Positions 9,311 to 18,254 of a DNA stretch of 64,000 bases are shown piece after piece. The first letter of the stretch is position 1. Each line of letters starts with the position of its first letter. A program made the translations under genes and the position numbers. The stretch is from Lautropia dentalis (GTDB taxonomy: Bacteria; Pseudomonadota; Gammaproteobacteria; Burkholderiales; Burkholderiaceae_E), in contig NZ_RRUE01000001.1 in assembly GCF_003892345.1 (NCBI RefSeq), forward strand, positions 124,001 through 188,000, in the 5' to 3' direction. A model generated the notes under the pieces. The model searched no databases. It had not been told where the DNA came from and worked only from the letters and a program-made list of their open reading frames with translations.

Positions 9311-10468
9311 ATGATTTCTGCTGCGTTATCCGTGTTCCTGCTGCGAGAGCAGTCCTGGTCGGACTTCGAGTTTCCACGGGGTCAGGTGGTGGCTGCGCTG
9401 ACGCTGATGGGGCTGCTGACTGGGCTGAGCCTGGCCATGCTGGTCGATGCCGATGGCCAGCCGCTCTTTTCACTGCAGGGGGCCGTGCTGCTGGGGCTGG
9501 TCTTCAACGCGCTGCTGTATGGGCTGGTGCACGCCATGCTGCGCCGCTGGCTGATGCGTGACGGGCGCTGGGATGGCCGTGGCCCGCTGTTCAACCTGCT
9601 GGTGGCCGCCGGGCTGCTGCCCAACATCCTGTCGGCTTTGTTCGAATCGCTGGAGCTGCCGCCCGATCTGGCGCAGCTCTCCGGCGTGGCGGTGGCCCTG
9701 TGGGGGCTCTGGACGGTCAGCCGCGCCCTGTCGTGGCTCATTCCAAAGGCCGACACGCGCTTTGCCATGGCCGGCATGGCGGTGTCGTCGGTGTTCTCCG
9801 TGTCGGTGCTGGCCGTGCTGGCCATGGGGGTGCTGATGGCCTTCGAACCGGAAGAGCTTCAGCAGGCATCGGCACCGGGCGCGACGCAGTCGGCCAATGC
9901 CACTGCACCGGGCGCACCCGGTGCGTCGGCAGCCTCGGGATCACCCCCCGTGCAGGGCGCCCCGGCTGCGGGTGCCTCTGCAACGTCTCAGGGAGGTCCT
10001 GCTGCGGGCGCCTCTGCAACATCTCCGGCTGCAGGCAGTTCTGCTGCGTCGCCGGCTGCCGGCCAGCCCGACCCTTCTGTTCCCCACCCGCCGGACACGG
10101 CAGGTCAGCATGGTACCCAGGCCGACAGCCGGACGGCACAGGCAGGGCAGGGCGCCCAGACGGGCAATCAGACAGGCAATCAGACAGGCAATCAGACAGG
10201 CAATCAAACGGGTGCCCCGACCGGCCAGACCAGTGCCCAGTCCGGTCAAACCGCCAGGACCGGCGCCCAGCCCGCGGCCAGCGCCCGGGATGCACAGAAG
10301 GCCAGTGACTGTCCCGCTGAGCCCCACAACTACCGCGACCGCCCCCGTGGCGAGCTGGTGCGTCACCAGCGCTTCGACCGCAATGGTCAGGCCGTGGATG
10401 CTTCTGGCCGGCCCTGCGCGCCTGTCACTCCCCCACCCGCGCCAGGCAGCGCAGATAGCGCTCGTTGA
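9311..10468 (+). CDS. Membrane protein with long disordered Gly/Ala/Thr-rich tail
   Basis: The 385-aa protein starts with about 175 residues holding four to five transmembrane segments, then an unstructured tail rich in Ala, Gly, Ser, Gln and Thr (~185-385) that includes four GNQT repeats. The membrane part has RDGRWDGRGPLFNLLVAAGL and IPKADTRFAMAGM. Similar wording (RGDRWDGEGDMFNL, IPKASLGYSIVG) occurs in the paired proteins at 42.0-43.3 kb, so the three are paralogues, possibly of the Yip1-like type. Function is unknown. The last 44 bases overlap, tail to tail, the DUF1615 gene. Confidence 0.72.
   Translation: MISAALSVFLLREQSWSDFEFPRGQVVAALTLMGLLTGLSLAMLVDADGQPLFSLQGAVLLGLVFNALLYGLVHAMLRRWLMRDGRWDGRGPLFNLLVAAGLLPNILSALFESLELPPDLAQLSGVAVALWGLWTVSRALSWLIPKADTRFAMAGMAVSSVFSVSVLAVLAMGVLMAFEPEELQQASAPGATQSANATAPGAPGASAASGSPPVQGAPAAGASATSQGGPAAGASATSPAAGSSAASPAAGQPDPSVPHPPDTAGQHGTQADSRTAQAGQGAQTGNQTGNQTGNQTGNQTGAPTGQTSAQSGQTARTGAQPAASARDAQKASDCPAEPHNYRDRPRGELVRHQRFDRNGQAVDASGRPCAPVTPPPAPGSADSAR
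10163..10210 (+). repeat. 12-bp in-frame tandem repeat (4 copies)
   Basis: Four copies of GGCAATCAGACA, the last degenerate, encode GNQT repeats in the tail of the membrane protein. Copy changes would keep the frame. Confidence 0.9.
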
Positions 10469-11564
10469 CCCGTTCGGCAAACCAGGCCGTCGTCAGCTTG
10501 CGGGTGATTTTCGGGCTGTTGAGCCGGATGTCGGGCAGCAGCGCCCGGGCCATGGGCCTGCCGCTGCCGGCCCGGTCGGCCCGTGCAAAGGCAGCCTTGT
10601 AGAGGGGCGTATCGGCAAAGGCCAGTGAATCGCCCTTCTGCAGCATGGCGCGGATGGCCTCGTCGCTCTGGCCGATCTGTTTGCCGAACACACGGGCGGC
10701 CTGCTCGGTCTGGCCCGGGGTGTTCATGGCCGGATTGGCGTGGTCCAGCAGGTCGCCATCGGGCGTGAGCTTGCGGCCGGTGGCCACGGCCAGGGCGCGC
10801 TGGAAGGCCGCATTGCGGCTGGCATAGTGGCCTGCGTTGTAGTCGGCAAAGCGGAATTTCATCTCCGGATAATCCACCGGATAGTCCAGCAGGTGGGCAA
10901 TGCCGAAATACAGTCCGCCGCGCCGGGTGAAGATCTCCTCGCGAATGCTGCGCGCGTCGCCGTAGGGGTAGGGTTTGCGTTTGGTGTGTTCTTCGGCATA
11001 GGCGATCGATACCTGCATGGCGCCGCCGGTGCGCACCGGGTTGTACTGTCCGAACAGCTGTCTGCCCATCGGTACCGAACCGATCAGTGCATCGAAGGTC
11101 CTGCTCAGGTCCTCTTCGGTACGCGCGCTGTCGATGCGTTCGGCATAGCTCTTGCCATTGCCGCTGGGCAGCGCCAGCGCACTGCGCACCATGAAGCTGG
11201 GGATGTGATAGCGCCCGGCCCGTTCCTCGATGGCCTTCCACGCAATGGCGGGCAGCCCCGCCACCACCGGATTCACCTGAAAATTCGATTCCTGCTCGAT
11301 GATGGCCACCGTGGCGCACAGGCTGCCGCGCGTGGCGGGCAGCCCCAGCAGCGAGAACGATGTCCGGATGTCGTGGGCCCAGCCAGAGGCGTCCTTCACC
11401 CCGGGGGGGACGGCCTTGCGCGCCATGCTCAGCGCATCCTGCGGGGCCAGACCGGCCTGCGACGGATCGGTGGTGGTCTGGCAGCCGGCCAGCAGGGCGG
11501 CCAGGGCGAGGGCAGCGACAGGGGGGAGGCGGTTCGGCGTGATCATCGTGCGAAAGCGGAGCAT
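10425..11564 (-). CDS. DUF1615-family lipoprotein
   Basis: The 379-aa product begins with a lipoprotein signal (ALAALLAGC, Cys at 28) and is therefore probably anchored in the envelope. The body matches my recollection of the DUF1615 family: IIEQESNFQVNP near residue 90, GGAMQVSIAYAEEH, RRGGLYFGIAHLLDYP and FRFADYNAGHYASRNAAFQ. The E-ES-F and YNAG pieces recall lysozyme-like transglycosylases, so a cell-wall role is possible but unproven. Start alternatives are ATG 11564 and ATG 11546. It overlaps the convergent membrane-protein gene by 44 bases. An 11-bp repeat array begins 20 bp upstream of its start. Confidence 0.8.
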   Translation of the reverse strand: MLRFRTMITPNRLPPVAALALAALLAGCQTTTDPSQAGLAPQDALSMARKAVPPGVKDASGWAHDIRTSFSLLGLPATRGSLCATVAIIEQESNFQVNPVVAGLPAIAWKAIEERAGRYHIPSFMVRSALALPSGNGKSYAERIDSARTEEDLSRTFDALIGSVPMGRQLFGQYNPVRTGGAMQVSIAYAEEHTKRKPYPYGDARSIREEIFTRRGGLYFGIAHLLDYPVDYPEMKFRFADYNAGHYASRNAAFQRALAVATGRKLTPDGDLLDHANPAMNTPGQTEQAARVFGKQIGQSDEAIRAMLQKGDSLAFADTPLYKAAFARADRAGSGRPMARALLPDIRLNSPKITRKLTTAWFAERVNERYLRCLARVGE

Positions 11565-11584
11565 GTGACAGGAACGTCAGGGTG

Positions 11585-11738
11585 GTGGCACACGGGTGGC
11601 ACATGTGCGGCACATGAACGGTATGCGTGCGGTATGGAGGTGGCACGCAGGTGGTACATGGGTGGTACACAGGTGGCGCATTGGCGGTACGGGTGTGGTA
11701 CACGTGCGGTACATGGGTGGCACACAGGTGGTACACGG
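11585..11738. repeat. Array of 14 phased 11-bp direct repeats
   Basis: Fourteen consecutive units of exactly 11 bp fill this stretch without phase loss. Examples are GTGGCACACGG, GTGGTACATGG and GTGGTACACAG, with consensus G(T/C)GG(C/T)ACA(C/T)(G/A)G. The array lies between the start of the DUF1615 gene (minus) and baeS (plus). All six reading frames happen to stay open across it. Spacing near one helical turn puts every unit on one DNA face, as expected for a protein-binding array; a simple minisatellite is the alternative. Confidence 0.9.
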
Positions 11739-11920
11739 GCAGGGCGGCGTGATGCGCAGCAAGGCCATGATGCGACCAGGCTGTGCATACGGGTCAACCC
11801 GCACAGGTTACAGCGCCAGACACCCAGATTATGGGGAGATTGCGGATTCTGAGGCATTCTGCGGGAACTTGCGGCGTACATTTGCGCCTGGATCACGCGT
11901 CCTGTGTTCTATTGTCTCCC

Positions 11921-13804
11921 ATGAGAATCGGAATCGGCTTCAAGTTGTTCGTGGCAGTCCTGGTCGCCAGCATCGTGATGGCGGTCGCCATGGGTATTGC
12001 CAACCGCGTGAGCTTCCAGCGCGGCTTTCTGGGCTACCTGAACGAACTCGAAAGCCGGCGCATGTCCGTGCTCACCACCATTCTGGCGGCCCACTGGCGC
12101 GAGGTGGGCGATCCCGAGCACGGCTGGGATGTCCTGCGCGGGCGGGATGACCTGTGGCGTCACATCGTACGCTACAGCGGCTACCGCCTGCATTCCGGTC
12201 CTCGCCATCTTCCCATGCTGGTGCCCCCGGAACACCAGCTGCGCATGTGCCGCAGCGGCCCCGGGCTGCCGTATCCCTACGGCACGATGGACATGGGGGC
12301 GCCTGCCGGCAGTGATGCCCCGCCCCTGTTCCTGCTGCTGCACCAGCACCCACGGCCCGCCGGCGGTTTCTATCCGCTGCCCAGGCCGGCCGATGACCAT
12401 GGCCGGCGGCGTACGGGAGCCTCCCATGCCCCGCATCCCGATCATGCCCGTCTGGCCGCGCAGATCACACCTGGGCAAGGGCGGGTACGTCGGCTGGTCC
12501 CGGGTGAGGCGTCGGCCGACATCGGCCGTGCCGGGCTGTTCTGGCCGCCGGAAGCACGGGCCGCCGAGATGCCGGGGACCGGCCCTGCCGAGAACCCCCT
12601 GCTCGATGCCCTGATCGACAACGAACCGATGCCCGGTGAGGGCATGCCCCTGCCGCCCGCCCCCGACTGGACGGGCCACAACCGGCCACCACCACCTCCG
12701 CGGGATGCCGCAGCCCGGATGACCCTGCAGGATGCCCATGGCCGGTTCGTGGTGGGCAACCCCAATCCCGGTCCGGATGCCCATTTCGTGCCCATCCTCG
12801 TCGATGGTGTGGTGGCCGGCTGGGTGGGCAGCGAGCGCTTCACCGAAGTGACCGACGCCGCCGACCTGGCCTTCCAGCGCCGGCAGGAGAGCGCCGCCTG
12901 GTACATCGCCGGCCTGGCCGTGCTGCTGGCTGCCGGCATTGCCTGGCTGCTGGGCCGGGTGATGCTGGTGCCGGCCCGGCGACTGGCCTCGGCCACCCGG
13001 GCCCTGGCCGCCGGCCAGTACGACATCCGCGTACCGGCCGAATCGCAGGACGAACTGGGTCAGCTGGCGCGCGTCTTCAACAGGCTGGCCAGCACCCTGC
13101 AGAGCAACGAGAGCATGCGCCGCGCCTTCATGGCCGATGTCTCGCACGAGCTGCGCACCCCGCTGGCCATCATGCGCGGTGAGCTGGAAGCCGTGGAGGA
13201 TGGCCTGCAGCCCCTGGACCAGCGGGTGCTGCAATCGCTGCAGAGCGAAGTGGGCATCCTGTCCAAACTGGTGGACGACATTCACGTCCTGTCCATCACC
13301 GAAATGGCCTCCATGGCCTATCACTGGCAGATGGTCGATGTGGTCGAACTGCTCGACAGCACCCTGGCCAGCTGGCGGGAAAGACTGGCGGCGCGGGGGC
13401 TTGGCCTGAAAAGGGTCGGGGTTATCGATAAAATATACGTTTCGGGCGATCCGAACCGGTTGCGGCAGGTGTTCCAGAACCTTCTGGAAAACGCCGTGCG
13501 CTATGTGGACCAGGGCGGCCAGGTGCAGGTGGGCTGCCAGGCCGGCAACCCCGGCGTGATCATCATTTTCGATGATTCGGGGCCGGGCATGCCGCCGGAA
13601 GACTTTCCGCGGCTGTTCGACCGTTTCTACCGGCGCGAAGCCTCGCGCAACCGGGCCACGGGCGGGTCGGGGCTGGGGCTGGCCATCTGCCGGGGCATCG
13701 TCGAAGCCCATGGCGGTCATATCAACGCGGAGGCATCACCCCTGGGCGGGCTGCGCATCCGGATCGAACTGCCGCCCGAACATACCTCGGAGGGAAGTGG
13801 ATGA
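11921..13804 (+). CDS. baeS: BaeS-like sensor histidine kinase
   Basis: The 627-aa kinase has TM1 (about 6-28), an extracytoplasmic region stretched by a Pro/His/Gly-rich low-complexity insert, TM2 (YIAGLAVLLAAGIAWLLGRV, ~327-346), HAMP, a HisKA domain with phosphoacceptor H409 in FMADVSHELRTPLAI, and an HATPase domain (NLLENAVRYVD, FDDSGPGMPPED, GGSGLGLAICRGIVEAHGG). I chose ATG 11921 (MRIGIGFKLFVAV), where the membrane anchor begins; the frame extends upstream without a start signal. It overlaps the response-regulator gene by ATGA. The sensed signal is unknown; the BaeS name rests on domain layout and pairing. Confidence 0.88.
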   Translation: MRIGIGFKLFVAVLVASIVMAVAMGIANRVSFQRGFLGYLNELESRRMSVLTTILAAHWREVGDPEHGWDVLRGRDDLWRHIVRYSGYRLHSGPRHLPMLVPPEHQLRMCRSGPGLPYPYGTMDMGAPAGSDAPPLFLLLHQHPRPAGGFYPLPRPADDHGRRRTGASHAPHPDHARLAAQITPGQGRVRRLVPGEASADIGRAGLFWPPEARAAEMPGTGPAENPLLDALIDNEPMPGEGMPLPPAPDWTGHNRPPPPPRDAAARMTLQDAHGRFVVGNPNPGPDAHFVPILVDGVVAGWVGSERFTEVTDAADLAFQRRQESAAWYIAGLAVLLAAGIAWLLGRVMLVPARRLASATRALAAGQYDIRVPAESQDELGQLARVFNRLASTLQSNESMRRAFMADVSHELRTPLAIMRGELEAVEDGLQPLDQRVLQSLQSEVGILSKLVDDIHVLSITEMASMAYHWQMVDVVELLDSTLASWRERLAARGLGLKRVGVIDKIYVSGDPNRLRQVFQNLLENAVRYVDQGGQVQVGCQAGNPGVIIIFDDSGPGMPPEDFPRLFDRFYRREASRNRATGGSGLGLAICRGIVEAHGGHINAEASPLGGLRIRIELPPEHTSEGSG

Positions 13805-14559
13805 CGCAGCCTAATCTCTGGACCAACCCCGGCCGGCCGCTGCAGCTGCTGGTGGTGGAGGACGAGCCCAAACTGGCCGTGCTGGTGTGCCGTTATCTGG
13901 ACGCCGCGGGTTTTCAGACGGGCATCCTGGCCGACGGCCGCCTGGTGGTCAACGCCGTGCGCACCAACCCGCCTGATCTGGTCCTGCTCGACCTCATGCT
14001 GCCGGGGCGCGATGGCATCGACATCTGTCGCGAGATCCGCACCTTCTCCTCGGTGCCCATCATCATGATGACTGCCCGCGTCGAGGAAATCGACCGGCTG
14101 CTGGGCCTCGAACTGGGCGCCGACGACTACATCTGCAAACCCTTCAGCCCCCGCGAAATGGTGGCCCGCGTGCGGGCCGTGCTGCGCCGCACCCTGTCCG
14201 ACGCCATCAAGCCGCAGCAGTCCGCCGTGGCCGAGGCCGTACTGGAAAAGCCGGCCGAAGTCTCGCCCCCGCCCGATGGCCTCTGGATCGACACCGTGCG
14301 TCATTCCGCCTGGCTCGAAGGCGTGGCGCTGGAGCTGACCCCGGTGGAATTCCGCCTGCTGTCGGTACTGGCCGCCATGCCGGGCCACGTCTTCAGCCGC
14401 GAAGACCTGCTGGAACGCCTGTACGAAGACCACCGCGTGGTCAACGGCCGTACCGTCGACACCCACGTCAAGAACCTGCGCCGCAAGATGGGCCGCATCC
14501 TGCCCGATTCCGAGCTGATCCAGTCGGTGTACGGGATGGGGTACAAGTATCAGCCCTGA
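13801..14559 (+). CDS. baeR: BaeR-like OmpR-family response regulator
   Basis: The 252-aa regulator has a receiver domain with acidic pocket E20-D21, phosphorylation site D64 (LLDLMLPGRDG) and K113 (CKPFSP), then a ~30-residue linker and a winged-helix DNA-binding domain (LTPVEFRLLSVL, SREDLLERLYEDHRVVNGRTVDTHVKNLRRKM, GMGYKYQP). Its start overlaps the kinase stop, so the two form a translationally coupled pair. The RTVDTHVKNLRRK and GMGYKY wording is close to BaeR, which controls envelope-stress and efflux genes; targets in this organism cannot be told from the window. Confidence 0.9.
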   Translation: MTQPNLWTNPGRPLQLLVVEDEPKLAVLVCRYLDAAGFQTGILADGRLVVNAVRTNPPDLVLLDLMLPGRDGIDICREIRTFSSVPIIMMTARVEEIDRLLGLELGADDYICKPFSPREMVARVRAVLRRTLSDAIKPQQSAVAEAVLEKPAEVSPPPDGLWIDTVRHSAWLEGVALELTPVEFRLLSVLAAMPGHVFSREDLLERLYEDHRVVNGRTVDTHVKNLRRKMGRILPDSELIQSVYGMGYKYQP

Positions 14560-14657
14560 GCGCAGCCGGCCTGCAGCGTCGGGGTTGTCGCTTTTGGTGC
14601 CCCCCGCTGCATGCCGGCCCCGATGATGCGTTAAAGTAGCCGCCCGGCCATGACGGG

Positions 14658-14684
14658 AAAGCCCCCGTTCATGCGGACGGCTTT
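14658..14684 (+). terminator. Possible terminator after baeR
   Basis: AAAGCC and GGCTTTTC flank a GC-rich imperfect inner helix about 100 bp after the baeR stop. The hairpin is modest and the T run short. Confidence 0.35.
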
Positions 14685-14844
14685 TCTGTCCCGCCATGGT
14701 GCCCACCGTCCACCTCACTGCACCAGTCACCGGCGAAATGCCGTGCGGCAGGCATGCCGTCTGCATCTTCCCTCAACATTCACCATCTGACTGACATCTC
14801 CGCTCAGACAGATGTCCCTTCTTTGTCCTTCGCATCACATCTCC

Positions 14845-15762
14845 ATGAGTGCCGCCTTTTTTCGCAACGCCCTGATCTACCGTCTCTCCGCCCCCTGGAA
14901 CCCCGATCCCGCTGCCGTCGAGGATCAGCTCGCCCGCCTGGCCTTCACCCCTGGCATGGCGCAGGAGGCCCAGTCGCTGGGCTGGGTGCCGGCCATGGAA
15001 GGCGAGGGGCTGGCGCATCGCGTGGGCAAACACTGGCTGCTCACCCTGCGCGCCGAAAAGAAACTGCTGCCGGCCTCCGTCATCAACCAGTTCACGAAGA
15101 CCCGTGCCGCCCAGCTCGAAGAAGAGCAGGGCTTCAGACCCGGCCGCAAGCAGATGAAGGAGCTGAAGGAGCGCGTCACCGAAGAGCTGCTGCCCAAGGC
15201 CTTCAGCATCTTCCGTGATACCCGGGTCTGGATCGACCCCGAAGGCGGCTGGGTGGTGGTCGACACCACGGCGCCGGCGCGTGCCGACGAGATCATCGGT
15301 CTGCTGAAGAAGTCCGTGGACGACCTGCCGCTGGCCCCGCTGAAACTGGCCCATTCGCCCGCCCAGTGCATGACCACCTGGCTGGTCGACAACGAGGTGC
15401 CTGGCCCGTTCTCCATCGACGACGACAGCGAGCTGCGCGACACCGGCGAATCCCGCGCGGCCGTACGCTATGTGCGCCAGTCCGTGGACGCCGACACCGT
15501 GCAGCGCCACCTGAAGGAAGGCAAGCAGTGCACCCGGCTGGCACTGACCTGGCGCGACCGCGTGTCCTTCGTGCTGACCGAGACCTGCGCCATCAAGCGC
15601 ATCAACGCCCTGGACGTGGTGCGCGAGGGCCGCGAGGGCCTGGACGAGGGCGACGCCCGCCAGGTGTTCGACGCCGAATTCACGCTGATGGCCGGTGAAC
15701 TGTCCGGCATGCTGACCGACCTGCTGGATGTGCTGGGCGGGGAGCAGAAGGCGGAGGGGTGA
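14845..15762 (+). CDS. rdgC: Recombination-associated protein RdgC
   Basis: RdgC is a ring-forming, non-specific double-strand DNA-binding protein of the nucleoid that restrains RecA. The 305-aa product shows the family start FFRNALIYRL, then GWVPAMEGEGLAHRVGKHWLL, RPGRKQMKELKERVTEELLPKAF and DEIIGLLKKSVDDLPLAPL, at nearly the usual length. I preferred ATG 14845 (MSAAFFRNA) over an upstream in-frame start at 14812 because it fits the family N-terminus. It is followed tail to tail, with no gap, by an antitoxin remnant on the minus strand. Confidence 0.94.
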   Translation: MSAAFFRNALIYRLSAPWNPDPAAVEDQLARLAFTPGMAQEAQSLGWVPAMEGEGLAHRVGKHWLLTLRAEKKLLPASVINQFTKTRAAQLEEEQGFRPGRKQMKELKERVTEELLPKAFSIFRDTRVWIDPEGGWVVVDTTAPARADEIIGLLKKSVDDLPLAPLKLAHSPAQCMTTWLVDNEVPGPFSIDDDSELRDTGESRAAVRYVRQSVDADTVQRHLKEGKQCTRLALTWRDRVSFVLTETCAIKRINALDVVREGREGLDEGDARQVFDAEFTLMAGELSGMLTDLLDVLGGEQKAEG

Positions 15763-15972
15763 TCAGCGCACGGTGCCGCTGGCGTGCGTGCGCAGAATGT
15801 CCGACGTGCCCGGTTTGCTGAACTCGAACTGCATCGGCCTGAAATCCGACAGGTCGTACTCCGACAGATCAGCCGTATCAACGAAGTGCTCTGCCTCGTC
15901 GTCCGTGCGTAATGGGGGCAGGGCCTTGCCGGGAGAGGGCATGGGACGGGTGGATCGATCCATGCATGACAT
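15763..15972 (-). pseudogene. CopG/BrnA-type antitoxin remnant, C-terminus missing
   Basis: The 69-aa frame contains PPLRTDDEAEHFVDTADLSEYDLSDFRPMQFEF, typical of the N-terminal part of CopG-family (PF12441-like) type II antitoxins. After FEF the usual ribbon-helix-helix (a RVNMRLP-like strand and following helices) is absent. Instead an unrelated ~14-residue tail runs to a stop that abuts the end of rdgC. No BrnT-like toxin is recognisable upstream. It therefore looks like a truncated leftover of a toxin-antitoxin locus, cut near the rdgC end. A short functional protein cannot be excluded. Confidence 0.55.
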
Positions 15973-16371
15973 GGACTCCTGTCAGGGTTGGTGCCTGTTG
16001 GCGGAGACCGTTGCTCAGTGGCAACGCTGTGTTGGCTGAATATTGTGCCGCAAGGATCTCCGGCCGGTGTTTGCGACACAGTACATCATGATGGTGACGG
16101 TGTAACGCAACACGCACGTTCCACCCCCGATTTGCCCGTGATGCCCTGTTCATGGGCCTCTTCAGCAGACCAGCCCCGGAAGTCTGGGGTTTCTGCCCTC
16201 TGGACACCGTGCGTTTTTTCCGTCGATACCCGAACGGCATAGGCCGTCTGTACAGACAAGCCGCCCGTCGGTTGCTTTTGTTGCAGCGTGTCAAAAGCAT
16301 TGAGACCGGGGGCGTTTTCTTCTACAGTCCGCCCTTGTCTCCAACCGGCGCAGGCCGGAGCTTTCCATTAC
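15973..16371. other. Intergenic region before the PIN toxin gene
   Basis: About 400 bp without a convincing gene. No antitoxin frame is recognisable directly ahead of the PIN-domain gene, and a small hairpin (GTTGC/GCAAC, about 16010-16025) has no T run. Confidence 0.4.
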
Positions 16372-16764
16372 ATGAAAATTCTGCTGGATACCCAGGTTCT
16401 GAAAGCCTGGCTGACCCACGACCTCTCCCGTCTGTCTGCCCAGACCATTGCCCTGCTGCAGGACACCGGCGCCGAGCGCTACTACAGCAACGCCAGCATC
16501 TGGGAACTGTCGCTGAAGGAAGCGCTGGGCGCCTCCAACGTCAAGCTGAACCCGCACGAAGTGGTCAACGCCCTCAAGGCCCAGGGCTTTGTCGAGCTGC
16601 CGCTGACCCTGTCCGTCGTCTGGGGCGCGCTGCGCATGCCCGGTACTTTCGGCGATCCCTTCGACCGCCTGCTGCTGGCCCAGGCCAAACAGAAAGACCT
16701 GAAGCTGCTCACCGTCGACCCGCTGATGCTGCAGCGTGAGCTGCCGGGGGTGATGGCGGCCTGA
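16372..16764 (+). CDS. PIN-domain ribonuclease, VapC-like toxin without visible antitoxin
   Basis: The 130-aa protein starts MKILLDTQVLKAWL and keeps the PIN acidic quartet: D6, E45 (SIWELSLKEALG), D95/D98 (GDPFDRLLLAQA) and D116 (LTVDP). This layout is that of VapC toxins, which cleave tRNA or rRNA when released from their antitoxin. I chose ATG 16372 rather than the upstream frame at 16288 because the PIN fold begins here. No VapB/Phd-like gene lies immediately upstream or downstream, so it is either an orphan or controlled from elsewhere. Confidence 0.82.
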   Translation: MKILLDTQVLKAWLTHDLSRLSAQTIALLQDTGAERYYSNASIWELSLKEALGASNVKLNPHEVVNALKAQGFVELPLTLSVVWGALRMPGTFGDPFDRLLLAQAKQKDLKLLTVDPLMLQRELPGVMAA

Positions 16765-16856
16765 GTCGCTGCGCAGGGGCGTCCGGGCGGCTCCGTGTAC
16801 GCTGGCCACAGCCACAAACAGTGTGCCAGTTCTGGCCATTGGGCCGGAGATTCAAC

Positions 16857-16894
16857 GCAAAACGCCTGAGCGTATCCCTCGCCGGGCGTTTTGC
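16857..16894. terminator. Perfect 10-bp hairpin downstream of the PIN gene
   Basis: GCAAAACGCC (16857-16866) pairs perfectly with GGCGTTTTGC (16885-16894) across an 18-base loop. It is A-flanked on one side and T-containing on the other, so it could work in both directions; the T run is short. The remaining bases up to 17182 hold no supported gene. Confidence 0.5.
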
Positions 16895-17182
16895 CGTTTC
16901 AGGGGGACCTGGCGCCGCCTTGCGCTGTCCGTATGATGCATGGGCCGGTTCGTGACCCTCATTCGGAACAAGGGGCGCTTCGCAGGGGGTCATTGAACAA
17001 TGGACTCATCAGTGCCGGCTCCAGTCGCCGTCGCTCCGCCATGAGTTCGATCTCTGCCATGAGCCCGATGAACGCCTCCAGCGTCGGCAGCTGGTGCCGG
17101 ACGCGCTGATACTGCATCCACGGCGCCCCGCAAAGCATGGCATACTGCCCCGCTGCTTCGACGCCTGTTACACCGGCACGCC

Positions 17183-17959
17183 ATGCACCCCGACTACCTT
17201 GCCGAGTTCCTTGCACTCGCTGCCGTCCACTTCCTGGTGCTCATCGCCCCCGGCCCGGACTTCTTCATCACCGTGCGCCAGAGCGTGCGCCATGGCCGCA
17301 ACGCCGCCATCGCCACCGCGCTGGGGATCTGCGCCGGCATGTCCGTACATGTGATCTACACCCTGCTGGGCATGGGCGCGCTCATGCACAGCACCCCGTG
17401 GCTGATGCAGGTGGCCCAGCTGCTGGGTGGACTGTATCTGTTCTATCTGGGCGTCGTCTTCATCCGCCAGGCCGGGCGCATGGCGGAAGGTACCGGCCCC
17501 CAGCCGCCCGGGGAGGCTTCCGCCGCGACGGGCAGCGTGCTGCCGCTGGCCGGTGATGCATCCATCATGTTGGATGAGCCCGCTGTCTCCGGCCGTGAGG
17601 CGGTCCGCGGGTGCGCGAATGTCATGACCCTGCGCCAGTCCTTCCTGCAGGGGTTTCTGACCAACGCCACCAACCCCAAGGCCACGCTCTTCTTTCTGGC
17701 CGTTTTCACGACCATGGTCAGCGCCGAGACGCCGCTGTCCGTGCAGGTTCTCTATGGCGTCTGGATGTGCCTCGCGAATGCGGTCTGGTTCGTGGTGGTG
17801 GGGCTGGTGTTCTCGTCAGCCCGGGTACGCGGGCACTTCCTGCGCGCGTCCTGCTGGATCGAACGGGCGATGGGGGTGCTGCTGATCATCTTTTCGGCGC
17901 GGCTGCTGTGGGAGTGCGTGGCACTGCTGGCCAGCGTGCAGCAGGCGCTGGCGGCCTGA
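17183..17959 (+). CDS. LysE/RhtB-family amino-acid exporter
   Basis: This inner-membrane exporter of amino acids or derivatives shows the family N-terminus (FLVLIAPGPDFFITVRQSVRHGRNAAIATALGICAG) and about six transmembrane segments. The second half has QGFLTNATNPKATLFFLAVFTTM. At 258 aa it is some 40-50 residues longer than usual because of a hydrophilic loop (about 95-145) between helices three and four. Substrate cannot be predicted. It stands alone between the PIN gene and a toxin-antitoxin pair on the other strand. Confidence 0.9.
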   Translation: MHPDYLAEFLALAAVHFLVLIAPGPDFFITVRQSVRHGRNAAIATALGICAGMSVHVIYTLLGMGALMHSTPWLMQVAQLLGGLYLFYLGVVFIRQAGRMAEGTGPQPPGEASAATGSVLPLAGDASIMLDEPAVSGREAVRGCANVMTLRQSFLQGFLTNATNPKATLFFLAVFTTMVSAETPLSVQVLYGVWMCLANAVWFVVVGLVFSSARVRGHFLRASCWIERAMGVLLIIFSARLLWECVALLASVQQALAA

Positions 17960-17984
17960 GCGAGGGCCTTGGGAAAGGGGCACA

Positions 17985-18254
17985 CTATCGGCGGTACACA
18001 TCCTTGCGGTTGCCCAGCTCAACGACCAGAATGCGCAACACATTGTTCTGAATGTTGCAGATGATTCGGTAATCGCCAACACGGTAACGCCAGTAGTCTC
18101 CCAGAGGTCCTGTCAGGGCCTTTCCTGACGTTCTGGGATCATTTTGCGGCGCGATACGCGTATCCATGAAATCAACGATGCGCCGCGCGACCTGACGGTC
18201 AAGTTTCTTCAGTTGTGACCGAGCCTCGGCGGTATAGTCAATCGTCCAGGCCAA
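17985..18254 (-). CDS. RelE/ParE-superfamily toxin
   Basis: The 89-aa protein has the RelE-like fold wording: IDYTAEARSQLKKLDRQVARRIVDFM, then GPLGDYWRYRVGDYRIICNIQNNVLRILVVELGNRKDVYR. The conserved basic/aromatic residues R-YRVGDYRI and HRK-type end (GNRKDVY) fit ribosome-dependent mRNA interferases of the RelE group. The start overlaps the antitoxin gene by 17 bases, the usual antitoxin-toxin order on one transcript. Gyrase-poisoning ParE activity is the alternative but the C-terminus favours RelE. Confidence 0.9.
   Translation of the reverse strand: MAWTIDYTAEARSQLKKLDRQVARRIVDFMDTRIAPQNDPRTSGKALTGPLGDYWRYRVGDYRIICNIQNNVLRILVVELGNRKDVYRR

Noticed and set aside
11585-11738. CRISPR array
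   Set aside because: Units are 11 bp with no unique spacers, and there are no cas genes nearby.
11543-11896. Cys/His/Pro-rich frames through the 11-bp array
   Set aside because: All frames on both strands are open only because of the repeat, and no start signal or homologue supports a protein.
16959-17216. 85-codon minus-strand frame with plausible helical wording
   Set aside because: No recognisable family or Shine-Dalgarno, and it overlaps the LysE start; insufficient support.
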